Origin: JAOBAU01 sp034667465
GTDB taxonomy: Bacteria > Acidobacteriota > Thermoanaerobaculia > Gp7-AA8
Length of the DNA: 64,000 bases
Direction of reading: 5' to 3'
Assembly: GCA_034667465.1 (NCBI GenBank)
Contig: JAXDJV010000030.1
Span: forward strand, 204,173 to 268,172
Shown: piece by piece, positions 16,299 to 24,596 of the stretch
Layout: each line of letters starts with the position of its first letter
Numbering within the stretch: position 1 is the stretch's first letter
Notes under the pieces: generated by a model
Told to the model about the DNA's origin: nothing
The model's database searches: none
Seen by the model: only the letters and a program-made list of their open reading frames with translations
Program-made: the position numbers and the translations under genes

Positions 16299-16787
16299 AT
16301 GAACGTGACCGATTTGCGGCGCCTCTTCGAATACGACGCGTGGGCGAACGCGCGGTTGCTCGACGCGGCGGAAGCGCTCGGTGATGACGCCTGGACGCGG
16401 GCGATCGAGAGCAGTTTCTCTTCGTTGCGGGCGACGTTTGCGCACATTGCCGGGGCCGAGTTCGTCTGGTTGCAGCGGTGGATAGGGGAGAAGAACGCGC
16501 CGGTTCCTTCGTGGTACGACGATCCGTCGGCGGTCACGCTGCGCGAGGTGTTCGATGTGCTTCACGCGCAGCGGCGGGAGTTTCTCGGCGGACTCAACGA
16601 TGATGATCTGGAGCGGCCGCTCGAGTACAACAACATCAAAGGGGAAGCGTGCCGATTCGCGCTCGGGGATGCGCTGTATCAGGTCGTGAATCATTCGACC
16701 TATCACCGCGGTCAGGCGGTGACGCAGTTGCGTCAGCTGGGAGCTGCGCCGCCGGCGACGGACTTCTTAATCTTCGCCGGACAATGA
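16299..16787 (+). CDS. DinB-family protein
   Basis: 162-residue four-helix-bundle protein of the DinB/DfsB/YfiT type. The start MNVTDLRRLFEYDAWAN is typical for the family, and three histidines in the expected places (AHIAG near residue 54; HSTYHRGQ near 138) suggest a metal site. Members include thiol-dependent transferases and proteins of unknown role. It follows the ECF41 gene by only 30 bp on the same strand and may be read through from that operon. The first usable ATG is just 13 bp past the REP element. Confidence 0.85.
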   Translation: MNVTDLRRLFEYDAWANARLLDAAEALGDDAWTRAIESSFSSLRATFAHIAGAEFVWLQRWIGEKNAPVPSWYDDPSAVTLREVFDVLHAQRREFLGGLNDDDLERPLEYNNIKGEACRFALGDALYQVVNHSTYHRGQAVTQLRQLGAAPPATDFLIFAGQ

Positions 16788-16813
16788 AAAAGGGCCGCAT
16801 TTCTGCGGCCCTT
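16787..16813 (-). terminator. Rho-independent terminator of the cold-shock gene
   Basis: Perfect 9-bp stem AAGGGCCGC / GCGGCCCTT with a 6-nt loop. On the minus strand it is followed by TTTTTC. It sits in the 48-bp gap between the convergent DinB and cold-shock genes and could also slow transcription from the DinB side. Confidence 0.8.
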
Positions 16814-16835
16814 CGAAGTTAGCGACTGTATTGAA

Positions 16836-17039
16836 TTACAGCGTGCTGACGTTGGCGGCCTGAAGGCCCTTCGGTCCGCGAACGACGTCGAATTCGACGG
16901 CGGCGCCTTCCGGCAGCGAGCGGAAGCCGTTTCCGGCGATCGCCGAGAAGTGAACGAACACGTCGTCACCATTCTCGGAAGTGATGAAGCCGAAACCCTT
17001 CGCGTCGTTGAACCACTTCACATTGCCCTGAGTTCTCAT
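16836..17039 (-). CDS. CspA-family cold-shock protein
   Basis: 67-residue single-domain OB-fold RNA/DNA chaperone. RNP1 and RNP2 are intact (KGFGFITSENG and DVFVHFSAI), and it begins with the usual GNVKWFNDAKGFGF. Length is standard. It has a strong ribosome-binding site (AAAAGGAG, 8 nt before ATG) and a clear downstream terminator, so it is a monocistronic, probably highly expressed gene. The long AT-richer leader between 17040 and 17211 may carry temperature-dependent structure; this was not worked out. Confidence 0.95.
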   Translation of the reverse strand: MRTQGNVKWFNDAKGFGFITSENGDDVFVHFSAIAGNGFRSLPEGAAVEFDVVRGPKGLQAANVSTL

Positions 17040-17211
17040 TGGTGAATCTCCTTTTTATGCTGTGCTGCCGTGCGGAGATTCAAACAGATTGTTCTTCGTC
17101 TCTCGGGGCAAATCACTGCTGATGGAACGGGCAACCGGACACGTCGAAAAAGAATTCCGTCCGTTACACTTTGCTCCCGCCGTGCCGACGCCGCCTCGAA
17201 GCAACCTTCCA

Positions 17212-19002
17212 ATGACGATGCTTCGCGCACGCGTCGTACCGCTCGTCATTCTCCTTTCGATCTTCGCCGCGGTCGTGATCACCATTCGGATGACGAGCGA
17301 TGCGCCGGTCGTCTCCTCCGATACTGCCGCGCACGATCGCGATCAGCCCGACGCCGCATCGCATCGCAGCGTCGTGGTCGTGCTCCCGTTCGAAAACCTC
17401 GGCAACGCGCGCGACGCATTCTTCGCCGCCGGCGTCAGCGACGAGATCGCGACGCGCCTCGCATCGATCAGCAGCATCGCCGTGATCTCGCGCACGACCG
17501 CTTCCCGTTACGCGAACACGACGAAGAGCATCGCCGACATCGGCGAGGAGCTCGGCGTCGACTACGTGCTCGAAGGAAGCGTGCGATGGGACCACGCGGT
17601 GCGCGGCAGCCGCGTCCGGATCGCGCCGCGATTGATTCGCGTCAGCGACGACACGCAGCTCTGGAGCGGGCAATACGACCGGCAGCTCGAGGATGTCTTC
17701 GGCGTGCAGAGCGACGTCGCCGCGCAAGTCGTCCGCCAGCTGAACCTCCGACTGCGTGCAGAGGAGCAACGCGCCGTCGCCGGAATCCTTACGGACAACT
17801 TCGCCGCGTACGAAGCGTATCTGCACGGGCAGGAAGCGGCGAAGCGTTCGTACGGCGAACGTGATGCGCGCGAGACGGTGACGTGGTTCGCGAAAGCGGT
17901 CGCGCTCGATCCGTCATTCGCGACGGCGTGGGCGCGGCTGTCGATCGCGCATGCATACCTCTATCACGTCGGATTCGATCGATCGCCGGCGCGGCTCGAA
18001 CAGGCGAGGCGTGCACTCGATCGCGCGTCGTCGATCGACGCCGAGCTGCCGCTCGTCCACATGGCGGCCGGCTATTTTCATTACTGGGGCTATCTCAACT
18101 ACGAGCGCGCAAGCGCGGAGCTGGCGCTGGCGTGGAAGGCGCTGCCCAACGATTCGGACGTCATCCAGGCGATCGCGTTCGTCCGCCGGCGGCAGGGAGA
18201 TTTCGAGGAGGCGGCGCAGGATCTGAAGGACGCGCAGACGCTCGATCCGCAAAACGTCCGGCTGGTGCTGGAGATCGGGCAGACGCAGCTGACGTTGCGC
18301 CGTTACGGCGACGCGGCCGCTGCCTACGATCGCGCCATCGAGCTGGCGCCGAATCAATCGCTCGGCTACGCGGGCCGCGTCGAAACGGAGTGGATGTCGA
18401 GCGGCTCGCTCGATGCGACGGCGAAGCTGATCGCGAAACTGCCGAAGCGCGACGACGAGAACACGGTCGGTCTTCAGTATCGACAGGTTCTCTATCGCCG
18501 CGATTTCGACGCCGCGCTTCGCATCCTCGGCCGTACGCGCGTGAAGGAGTTTCTGCTGCTGCACGTCGAGCAGGCGTTCCTGCCGAAGCAGCTCCTCGTC
18601 GCGGATGCGTATGCGTTGCGCGGCAATGCGGCGGAAGCGCGTCAGTCGTACGAAGCGTCGCGCGTATTGCTGGAGCGCGCCATCGCAACGCGTCCCGACG
18701 ACGCATCTCTTCGCAGTGCGCTCGGCCTCACGCTCGCCGGACTCGGCGACAAAGCGCGCGCAATCGAAGAAGCGACGCGCGCCGTCGAGCTGCTGCCGGT
18801 CGCGAAGGACGCGCTCTCCGGCGCGGAGCGCGTCGTCGACCTCGCGAAAGTCCTCGCGCGCTGCGGCGAAAAGCAGCAGGCGATCGAGCGGCTGCAATCG
18901 CTGCTGGCGATGCCATCGCTCGTATCGCCCGCCGTGCTCAGGCTCGATCCCGCCTGGGATCCGCTGCGCAGCGAGGAAGCGTTCAGGGCTTTGCTGCAGT
19001 GA
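17212..19002 (+). CDS. TolB-like/FlgO-type domain protein with TPR repeats, membrane-anchored
   Basis: 596-residue protein. A single N-terminal helix (residues 7-25, VVPLVILLSIFAAVVITI) anchors it. Then comes a TolB N-terminal-like domain (about 57-190: VVVLPFENLGNARDAFFAAGVSDEIATRL, typical of the proteins often labelled adenylate-cyclase-like), then about ten tetratricopeptide repeats. Related proteins usually carry an N-terminal winged-helix or Ser/Thr kinase; here only the anchor remains. The start at ATG 17212 was chosen because earlier starts would read through the cold-shock gene leader. Probably a periplasmic or membrane scaffold for protein interactions. Its 3' end overlaps the convergent metal-binding gene by 20 bp. 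Confidence 0.8.
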   Translation: MTMLRARVVPLVILLSIFAAVVITIRMTSDAPVVSSDTAAHDRDQPDAASHRSVVVVLPFENLGNARDAFFAAGVSDEIATRLASISSIAVISRTTASRYANTTKSIADIGEELGVDYVLEGSVRWDHAVRGSRVRIAPRLIRVSDDTQLWSGQYDRQLEDVFGVQSDVAAQVVRQLNLRLRAEEQRAVAGILTDNFAAYEAYLHGQEAAKRSYGERDARETVTWFAKAVALDPSFATAWARLSIAHAYLYHVGFDRSPARLEQARRALDRASSIDAELPLVHMAAGYFHYWGYLNYERASAELALAWKALPNDSDVIQAIAFVRRRQGDFEEAAQDLKDAQTLDPQNVRLVLEIGQTQLTLRRYGDAAAAYDRAIELAPNQSLGYAGRVETEWMSSGSLDATAKLIAKLPKRDDENTVGLQYRQVLYRRDFDAALRILGRTRVKEFLLLHVEQAFLPKQLLVADAYALRGNAAEARQSYEASRVLLERAIATRPDDASLRSALGLTLAGLGDKARAIEEATRAVELLPVAKDALSGAERVVDLAKVLARCGEKQQAIERLQSLLAMPSLVSPAVLRLDPAWDPLRSEEAFRALLQ

Positions 19003-19372
19003 TGACCGAGTTCTCGGCGTTATAGCGGTCGAGGTTCGCGACCGTCTCGAAGTAGGCGACGCGTCCGCCTTCACCGGCTGCGATGATCGCGACCGCTTTG
19101 TCGACCTGTTTGCCGCTCACCGGATCGGTGGCGACGCGCTTCGACGCGTCGTTCTGCAGCGCTTTCTTGCACATATCGCAGCAGCCGTAATACGTCTTGC
19201 CGTCGACCTGCACCGGAATCTGATCGGAGCCCATCGCATGCTCGTTGACCATGCAAACGGTCTTCGGCTCGACCTGCTTGAGCGGACCTTTCGGTGTGTC
19301 TGTAGCGGCGTCAGCGGCGAATCCGGCGACGGCGAACAGCAGAACGGCGATGAGAGCGAGTGGCTGTTTCAT
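18983..19372 (-). CDS. Secreted TRASH/YHS-like heavy-metal-binding protein
   Basis: 129-residue protein with a signal peptide (MKQPLALIAVLLFAVAGFAADA). The mature part has a cysteine cluster, CMVNEHAMG followed by YYGCCDMCKKAL, that resembles TRASH/YHS-type metal-binding domains in which Cys residues chelate copper or similar ions. A further segment, DPVSGKQVDKA, resembles the second half of such domains. It may bind or sense periplasmic metal. The gene is isolated, with a 20-bp convergent overlap at its 3' end and a family A repeat just upstream of its start. Confidence 0.75.
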   Translation of the reverse strand: MKQPLALIAVLLFAVAGFAADAATDTPKGPLKQVEPKTVCMVNEHAMGSDQIPVQVDGKTYYGCCDMCKKALQNDASKRVATDPVSGKQVDKAVAIIAAGEGGRVAYFETVANLDRYNAENSVITAAKP

Positions 19373-19398
19373 GATTTCTCCTTGCGTCTGTTGGCTGC

Positions 19399-19505
19399 GT
19401 CATTCTGAGCGTTCAGCGAAGAATCTGGCAGGGTGGGGCGCCGAAAGGCACGTTTGGTGCGCCGCCCGCCCGCCCGCCAGATCCTTCGCTAACGCTCAGG
19501 ATGAC
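19399..19505. repeat. Palindromic intergenic repeat, family A, copy 3
   Basis: The left arm begins GTCATTCTGAGCGTT and the right arm ends AACGCTCAGGATGAC. The arms are about 30 bp with a few mismatches and one bulge, around a GCCC/GGGC-rich centre. It occupies nearly the whole gap between the metal-binding and PP2C genes. Confidence 0.85.
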
Positions 19506-19519
19506 GGGGAGATTTCGAG

Positions 19520-21154
19520 TCACAGCCGCGTCAGCGCGAGCATCGTCACGTCATCGCCGGCCGCGGCGCCGCAGATGAACTCCTGCACTTTTGTTTCGAT
19601 CGTGGACAGAATGTCCGCCGCGCGCGAGCCGTGCATCGGCGCGAGCAGTTCAGCGATCGGCAGCAGTCCAAGCTGCGCTTCTTCAGGATTCTCCGCTTCG
19701 GTTACGCCATCGGTGAAGAGCACCAGTGAATCGCCGCGTTCGAGCGTCATCGTCTGCGTCCGATACGTCGCGGTACCGAAGAGACCGATGACCATGTCGG
19801 TGCTGGTGAGCTGTTCCGTTCCGCTCTTCGACACGCGCAGCGGCGCGACGTGTCCAGCGTTCGTGAAGTCGACGCGTCCGGTCTCGGGATCGAGCAGTCC
19901 CGCGACGACCGTCGCAAACTTTGTCGGCGAAGTGCGCGGCGCGAGCGTGAGATTCAGCTGCGTCATCAGTTCGGCCGGCGTCGGCGCGCTGCGCGAGAAA
20001 ATATCGAACGCGGTCGCCAGCGACGACATGACGAGCGCGGCGGTGATCCCTTTGCCGCTGACGTCGGCGATGATGAAGTAGATCTTTCCGTCGGGCCGGA
20101 CGACGACGTCGTAGTAATCGCCGCTCACGGTCTTGCACGGCTTGTTCGCGCCGGCGAATCCGTAGCCGGCGATCGCCGGCAGCTCGGCCGGCAGCAGACG
20201 GCGCTGAATCGTCCACGCCGTTCGCAGCTCTTCGTCGATCTTCGCTTTCGCGATCGCTTCCTCGCGCAGTCGCGTCGTCTCGAGCTTGACCGCGGCGAAG
20301 CGGGAGATCTGCGCGATGAGGCGCGCGTCTTCCTGGGTAATCGAGCGCGACGCGAGGAAGTCGAGATAGAGGACGCCGAGGACTGCGTCACCGACGACGA
20401 GCGGCACGCAGACCGCGGCGCGAATCTGTTGCGCGATCATCGACTCCGAGGCGGCGAGCTTCCCGCCACTCGTCGCTTCGACATACGAGATCAGCTTGCG
20501 CTCGCCGACGACTTCCGCGAGCAGCGTGCGGCTGATCACGAGATCGGCGGAGTCGGCGCGATCGGTGCGTCGCACACGCACGTCGCCGAACGATTGCCCG
20601 TCCGGTCCGAAGAGCGCCAGCGCGGCGCGCGACGGCGTCAGGATTTCCATCAGCTTGTCGAGGATGAAATCGAACAGCTCGTTGAGCGGCCGGTCTTCGA
20701 TGAACTCGACGGCGAGCGAGGCGAGGATGCGCTCGTGCTCGCCGGCGCCGCGTTCCGGTTCGAATGCAGCCTGCAGCGGAATGGCGAGGTTCGTCGCGTG
20801 CGACGAGCTGTCGGTCGAGATGAGCTGCGATTGCGGCTCGTTCCCGTTGAACACGACCTCGGTATCTCCGAGCGTGATGCGGTCGCCGGCACGCAGCACG
20901 ATCGGAGTCGCGCCGAGTCGCGTGCCGTTGAGGTTCGTGCCGTTGACGCTGCCGCAATCACGAACCGACCACTGGCCGGCTTCGAAAAGCAGCTCGGCAT
21001 GGCGGCGGGAAAGGAAGCGGTCTTTGATCGGAATCGTGCAGTCGACGGCGCGCCCGAGGGTGATCGTTCGGGGCGGAAACGCGAGATGCTGCGCAGGCAG
21101 GTTCGGCTGAAAAACGCTGACGTGCACTCCGCGCTCGTCGACGACGTTGCTCAT
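19520..21154 (-). CDS. FHA-GAF-SpoIIE/PP2C protein phosphatase
   Basis: 544-residue cytoplasmic signalling protein. Residues about 25-105 form an FHA domain (ITLGRAVDCTIPIKDRFLSRRHAELL ... VNGTNLNG), which reads phospho-threonine. Residues about 140-310 are a GAF domain. Residues about 340-544 are an RsbU/SpoIIE-type PP2C phosphatase with the metal-binding aspartates in SGDYYDVV, IADVSGKG, FTDGVTEAE and AAAGDDVTML. Such enzymes dephosphorylate STAS-domain anti-anti-sigma factors or other Ser/Thr phosphoproteins. A STAS protein (34141-35343) and a Ser/Thr kinase lie within 15 kb, which makes a functional link possible but unproven. Start at 21154 follows a perfect TATAAT box. Confidence 0.92.
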   Translation of the reverse strand: MSNVVDERGVHVSVFQPNLPAQHLAFPPRTITLGRAVDCTIPIKDRFLSRRHAELLFEAGQWSVRDCGSVNGTNLNGTRLGATPIVLRAGDRITLGDTEVVFNGNEPQSQLISTDSSSHATNLAIPLQAAFEPERGAGEHERILASLAVEFIEDRPLNELFDFILDKLMEILTPSRAALALFGPDGQSFGDVRVRRTDRADSADLVISRTLLAEVVGERKLISYVEATSGGKLAASESMIAQQIRAAVCVPLVVGDAVLGVLYLDFLASRSITQEDARLIAQISRFAAVKLETTRLREEAIAKAKIDEELRTAWTIQRRLLPAELPAIAGYGFAGANKPCKTVSGDYYDVVVRPDGKIYFIIADVSGKGITAALVMSSLATAFDIFSRSAPTPAELMTQLNLTLAPRTSPTKFATVVAGLLDPETGRVDFTNAGHVAPLRVSKSGTEQLTSTDMVIGLFGTATYRTQTMTLERGDSLVLFTDGVTEAENPEEAQLGLLPIAELLAPMHGSRAADILSTIETKVQEFICGAAAGDDVTMLALTRL

Positions 21155-21169
21155 GATGAGTACCGCATC

Positions 21170-21175
21170 ATTATA
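21170..21175 (-). promoter_or_regulatory. TATAAT -10 box of the PP2C gene
   Basis: A perfect TATAAT in an extended context (CCTATAATG) on the minus strand, 15 bp before the ATG at 21154. No good -35 is seen. The leader would be about 9 nt. Confidence 0.45.
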
Positions 21176-21340
21176 GGGAGGCGGAAGCAACGGCTCGTTT
21201 GTTCTGTTCCTGAGACGCTGCCGGTTGCATTCGGTCAGCGCGACCGCATCGTACGGCCGGACCCGGCGTTCCTGATTCCGAACGCGTCCGCCGCGCAAGC
21301 TGTGAAATGATGCGCCGACTAAAACCGAGGAGATTGCAAT

Positions 21341-21529
21341 TTGGGAAGACCACAAGCGTCATTTGCCAAGCGGCAACGGGAACAGGCGAAGCGTGAACGC
21401 CAGCAGTTGAAGGCGGAGCGGAAAGCGGAGCGCCCGAGCGGCGGCGCCGAGATCGACGATCAGGTGATCCGCGAGACTCCGCTGGAGGACGAAGCCGTCC
21501 CAGGAACAGCGCAGGCGGACACACCGTAA
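21341..21529 (+). CDS. Small, highly charged conserved-type protein
   Basis: 62-residue protein, very rich in Lys, Arg, Glu and Gln in its first 35 residues (FAKRQREQAKRERQQLKAER), with an acidic tail. The TTG start is supported by GAGGAG (21327-21332) 8 nt upstream. Similar MGRPxxSxAKRQRE small proteins are common in several phyla and have no known role; a nucleic-acid- or ribosome-binding function is a guess from charge. It overlaps no other gene. Confidence 0.6.
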   Translation: MGRPQASFAKRQREQAKRERQQLKAERKAERPSGGAEIDDQVIRETPLEDEAVPGTAQADTP

Positions 21530-21642
21530 CCTGGCTCATTGCCGTGCGCCGGCGGACGCTCCGTCCGCCGCGCGCCGCAGTTTCAGGGACATGCCTGGCG
21601 TGTCATCGGGAAGTCGATTCCTCGCTCTTCCCGGTTTCCCCT

Positions 21643-22296
21643 TCACGGATCGTAGCGGCGCGTCGGAATCCCTTCCGCTTTACTCGTCGCAAGCTCGGCC
21701 ATCGTTCGGATCAGCCGTCGTCCATCGGTGTCCGCCGATTCGAACGCCTCGCACAGCATCACGATGTTGTCTTCGTGCTCTGACGCTGAGATCGTGAAGC
21801 CGTTGGGCGGTTGCTGCGAATCCTTCGTCAGCGTGCGGCGCCAGCGGCCGGCGAGCAGTTCGACTTTCAGGAACTCAGTTCCCTTGCCGGTCTGAAACGA
21901 CACCGCCGCCGAAGCGGGGATGCCGCGCGCGTTGGCGCGCTGTTCATCCATCGCGCGATCGATGAAGTGTCCGATCAACTCGCGCAGCGCGCGATCCGAT
22001 TCGTGCCGCGCGGTCACGATTTGCAATCCGGAGTGATAGACGGGACGCTCGCCCTGCGTGCGTGCGGGGCGATGCACCATCGTGTGGACGACGAGGCAAT
22101 CGAGCGAGATCGGACCGCTCACACCTTCGAACTTCACCGAGCATTTGCCGCCCGGCCCCGGCAGCGCGTCCTGATGCGCGACGCGCACACCCATCACCGA
22201 CAGATCGACGACATATGCACGGACGCCGGAGACATCGGAGCGCAGCGGGTTGGGGAGCGTGACCCGCTGGTATCGGCGTTTCTCTTCGCGTGCCAC
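21643..22296 (-). CDS. PilZ-domain protein
   Basis: 217-residue protein. The c-di-GMP-binding motifs of PilZ are visible: RRYQRV near the N-terminus (RxxxR) and DLSVMGVRV (D/NxSxxG) about 25 residues later. The C-terminal ~110 residues have no recognised domain. It is probably a cytoplasmic c-di-GMP receptor affecting motility, polysaccharide or signalling output. It lies 40 bp downstream of the histidine kinase gene on the same strand and may be co-transcribed with it. No GGDEF or EAL gene is in the window. Confidence 0.82.
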   Translation of the reverse strand: MAREEKRRYQRVTLPNPLRSDVSGVRAYVVDLSVMGVRVAHQDALPGPGGKCSVKFEGVSGPISLDCLVVHTMVHRPARTQGERPVYHSGLQIVTARHESDRALRELIGHFIDRAMDEQRANARGIPASAAVSFQTGKGTEFLKVELLAGRWRRTLTKDSQQPPNGFTISASEHEDNIVMLCEAFESADTDGRRLIRTMAELATSKAEGIPTRRYDP

Positions 22297-22336
22297 GAAG
22301 CAGAAGCATAGCGCGCGAACTGCCGCGCGTGAACGA

Positions 22337-24508
22337 TCAAGTCAGCGGCAGGGTCACGGTGAACGTCGCGCCCTTGCCGAGGCCGTCGCTTTCCGCCTTC
22401 ACCGAGCCGCCGTGAAGCTGGACGAGATGCTGGACGATCGAGAGTCCGAGCCCGAGTCCGGAGTAGCTGCGCGAATCGCCGACGCTCGCCTGGCGAAAGC
22501 GATCGAAGACGTGCGGCAGAAACTCGGGACTGATACCGTCGCCGCTGTCGCGTACGACGATGGTTGCGCGATCGTCCTGACTTCGCACCGATACGCGCAC
22601 CTCGCCGCCGCGCGGCGTGAACTTCAGCGCGTTCGCGACGAGATTGCCGACGACCTGCTGGATCCGATCGGCATCGACGTTCATCATGATCGGCTCCGGC
22701 TGCGTGTCGCAGATGAGGTCAACGCCGCGCGCTTCCGCGTTGAGCCGCTGCGCCTCGGCGGTCGTACAGACGCATTCGTTCAACTCGACGCTGCGCCGCG
22801 TGATGCGCAGCTTCCCGGTGACGATGCGCGAAACGTCGAGCAGGTCGTCGATCAGCCGTGCCTGCATCAGTGCCGCTTTGCGCAATGCCGTCAGCTGCTC
22901 GACGAGCACCGGATCGTCGTCGTGTGTCATCCGCAGCAAATCGGCCCAGCCGAGCACCGACGTCAGCGGCGTGCGCAACTCATGCGAAAGGATGGCGAGG
23001 AACTCGTCCTTTGCGCGGCTGGCGTGTTCCGCCTCTTCGCGCAGGTGCCGCTCGCTTTCGAACAGGATGCTCCGCTCGAGCGCCAGCGCACATTGCGCGG
23101 CGGCGCTGGCGATGAACGATTGCTCTTCGGCATCGAACGGATGCTCTTCCGGAAAACTGAGACCAAGTGCGCCGATGACACGGCCGTGCGTCTCCAGCGG
23201 AATGGACGCCCACGCGCGGCTGTCGGGACGCGCGTCGCGGATGAACGGCGAACGTTTTTCCGCTTCCTCGCGAGTGCCGATGAAAATCGGCGCGCGCGTG
23301 ACCACCGCCTCCGTCAGCGGAATGCCGGCGTTGAGCGGCACGTAGCGATAACGATCTTCGACGTCGCTGGCGAGTCCTGCCGATCCGGCGACGCGGATCT
23401 GTTGTCCATCTTCCGTCACGAGGCCGATCACGACGACGGTCGCGTGCAGCACCGCGCGCAAGTCGGCGGTGACCGCGGCGACCGCTTCTTCGATCGTGAC
23501 CGCCTGCGCGAGCATGGACGTCAGCCGCTGCAGATACTCGACGCGATGCGTGCTCCGTTCCGCGACGAGACGCTGCGCGCGCTCCGCTTCGAACAACCTG
23601 CTTCGTTCGATGGCCGCTCCGGCGCGCCGCGCCAGCTCTTCGGCGACGAGCAGATCGAACGCGTCGTACGCGCGCGTCGTCGACGTCAGGACGAACGTCA
23701 TCGTGCCGTACGGTTTTCCTGTGCCGCGGATCGGCACCGTCATCGCCGAACGAATGCCGAATTGCGTGAGCGCTTCGCGGTGCTCGGGATCGACGATCTC
23801 GTTCCAGGCGTCCGCGGGAACGACGGAGCTCATCGCCGATTCACCGGTTTCGATCACGCGCAACAACGGCTCGGAGAAGGTGGGGAATCGCCCCCACGCG
23901 GCGCGAATCTCTTCCTCTCGCTCGCGATCTCCCGCCGCCACTTCCTGGCGAGCGATCTTTCCATCGCGGTCGAGCAGATGGATGAAGACGACGTCGGCGA
24001 ACTTCGGAATGGCCAGCCGCGCGATTCGCTGCAACGTCCGATCGTAGTCGAGCGCCTCGGCGACGATGGCGCTGGCGTCGGCGATGAACGTCAGCGCGTC
24101 ATGTTCGCGCTTCTCATCGGTGAAGTCGTAGAACGTCACCACCGCCGCGACGAGCGTTCCTTCCGCGTCGCGAACCGGAGCGGAGCTGACGCGAATGACG
24201 CCGAACGTTCCATCGCCGCGAATGACCGCGATGTCTTCGTCTTCGACGAGCTCGCCGGTCGCGATCGTACGTGCGAGCGGCCATTCGCGATCCGCGTACG
24301 CTCTTCCGTCGGGATGAAATCCGCGGAGCCGGCTGCGATAGGTCCTGATGTCTTCCGGCGGATCGTCGGGCTGCCGAAGGATGAACTGCACCTGCTCGTT
24401 GGCGAGCACGACATGGCCGTCGGGTTCGGCGATGATCACGGCGGCCGGCAGTTGCCGGAGCACCGACGCGAACAGTCCGCTCAACAGCGGTCCGGAGAGT
24501 CGTTCCAT
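22337..24508 (-). CDS. Soluble sensor histidine kinase, PAS-GAF-GAF-HisKA-HATPase
   Basis: 723-residue kinase without membrane helices. A PAS domain lies at about 15-135 (AAVIIAEPDGHVVLANEQV, ending FYDFTDEKREHD), followed by GAF domains at about 140-300 and 325-475. The dimerisation/phosphoacceptor domain has ILSHELRTPLTSVLGW (about 500-520). The ATPase domain has NLVANALKF (N box), DSGDGISPEF (G1), FDRFRQ (F box) and GLGLGLSIVQH (G2). All catalytic boxes are intact. No response regulator is adjacent; the PilZ gene follows by 40 bp. It probably senses a cytoplasmic ligand or redox state. Confidence 0.92.
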   Translation of the reverse strand: MERLSGPLLSGLFASVLRQLPAAVIIAEPDGHVVLANEQVQFILRQPDDPPEDIRTYRSRLRGFHPDGRAYADREWPLARTIATGELVEDEDIAVIRGDGTFGVIRVSSAPVRDAEGTLVAAVVTFYDFTDEKREHDALTFIADASAIVAEALDYDRTLQRIARLAIPKFADVVFIHLLDRDGKIARQEVAAGDREREEEIRAAWGRFPTFSEPLLRVIETGESAMSSVVPADAWNEIVDPEHREALTQFGIRSAMTVPIRGTGKPYGTMTFVLTSTTRAYDAFDLLVAEELARRAGAAIERSRLFEAERAQRLVAERSTHRVEYLQRLTSMLAQAVTIEEAVAAVTADLRAVLHATVVVIGLVTEDGQQIRVAGSAGLASDVEDRYRYVPLNAGIPLTEAVVTRAPIFIGTREEAEKRSPFIRDARPDSRAWASIPLETHGRVIGALGLSFPEEHPFDAEEQSFIASAAAQCALALERSILFESERHLREEAEHASRAKDEFLAILSHELRTPLTSVLGWADLLRMTHDDDPVLVEQLTALRKAALMQARLIDDLLDVSRIVTGKLRITRRSVELNECVCTTAEAQRLNAEARGVDLICDTQPEPIMMNVDADRIQQVVGNLVANALKFTPRGGEVRVSVRSQDDRATIVVRDSGDGISPEFLPHVFDRFRQASVGDSRSYSGLGLGLSIVQHLVQLHGGSVKAESDGLGKGATFTVTLPLT

Positions 24509-24558
24509 GGGATCGCTGTGGAGTCTATCGGACTACTCATTCGCTTTCCTTTCTGCAA

Positions 24559-24587
24559 TTGGCGTGCGTGCGCGCGTTTGGTAAGGT
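24559..24587 (+). promoter_or_regulatory. Candidate promoter of the CoA-transferase A gene
   Basis: TTGGCG (24559-24564), a 17-bp spacer and TAAGGT (24582-24587), 9 bp before the ATG at 24597. The predicted leader is 3-4 nt and no Shine-Dalgarno sequence is seen. Confidence 0.4.
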
Positions 24588-24596
24588 GCGCGACGC

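Noticed and set aside
17062..17211. Longer start for the TolB/TPR protein
   Set aside because: It reads through the cold-shock gene leader and places 50 polar residues before the membrane anchor.
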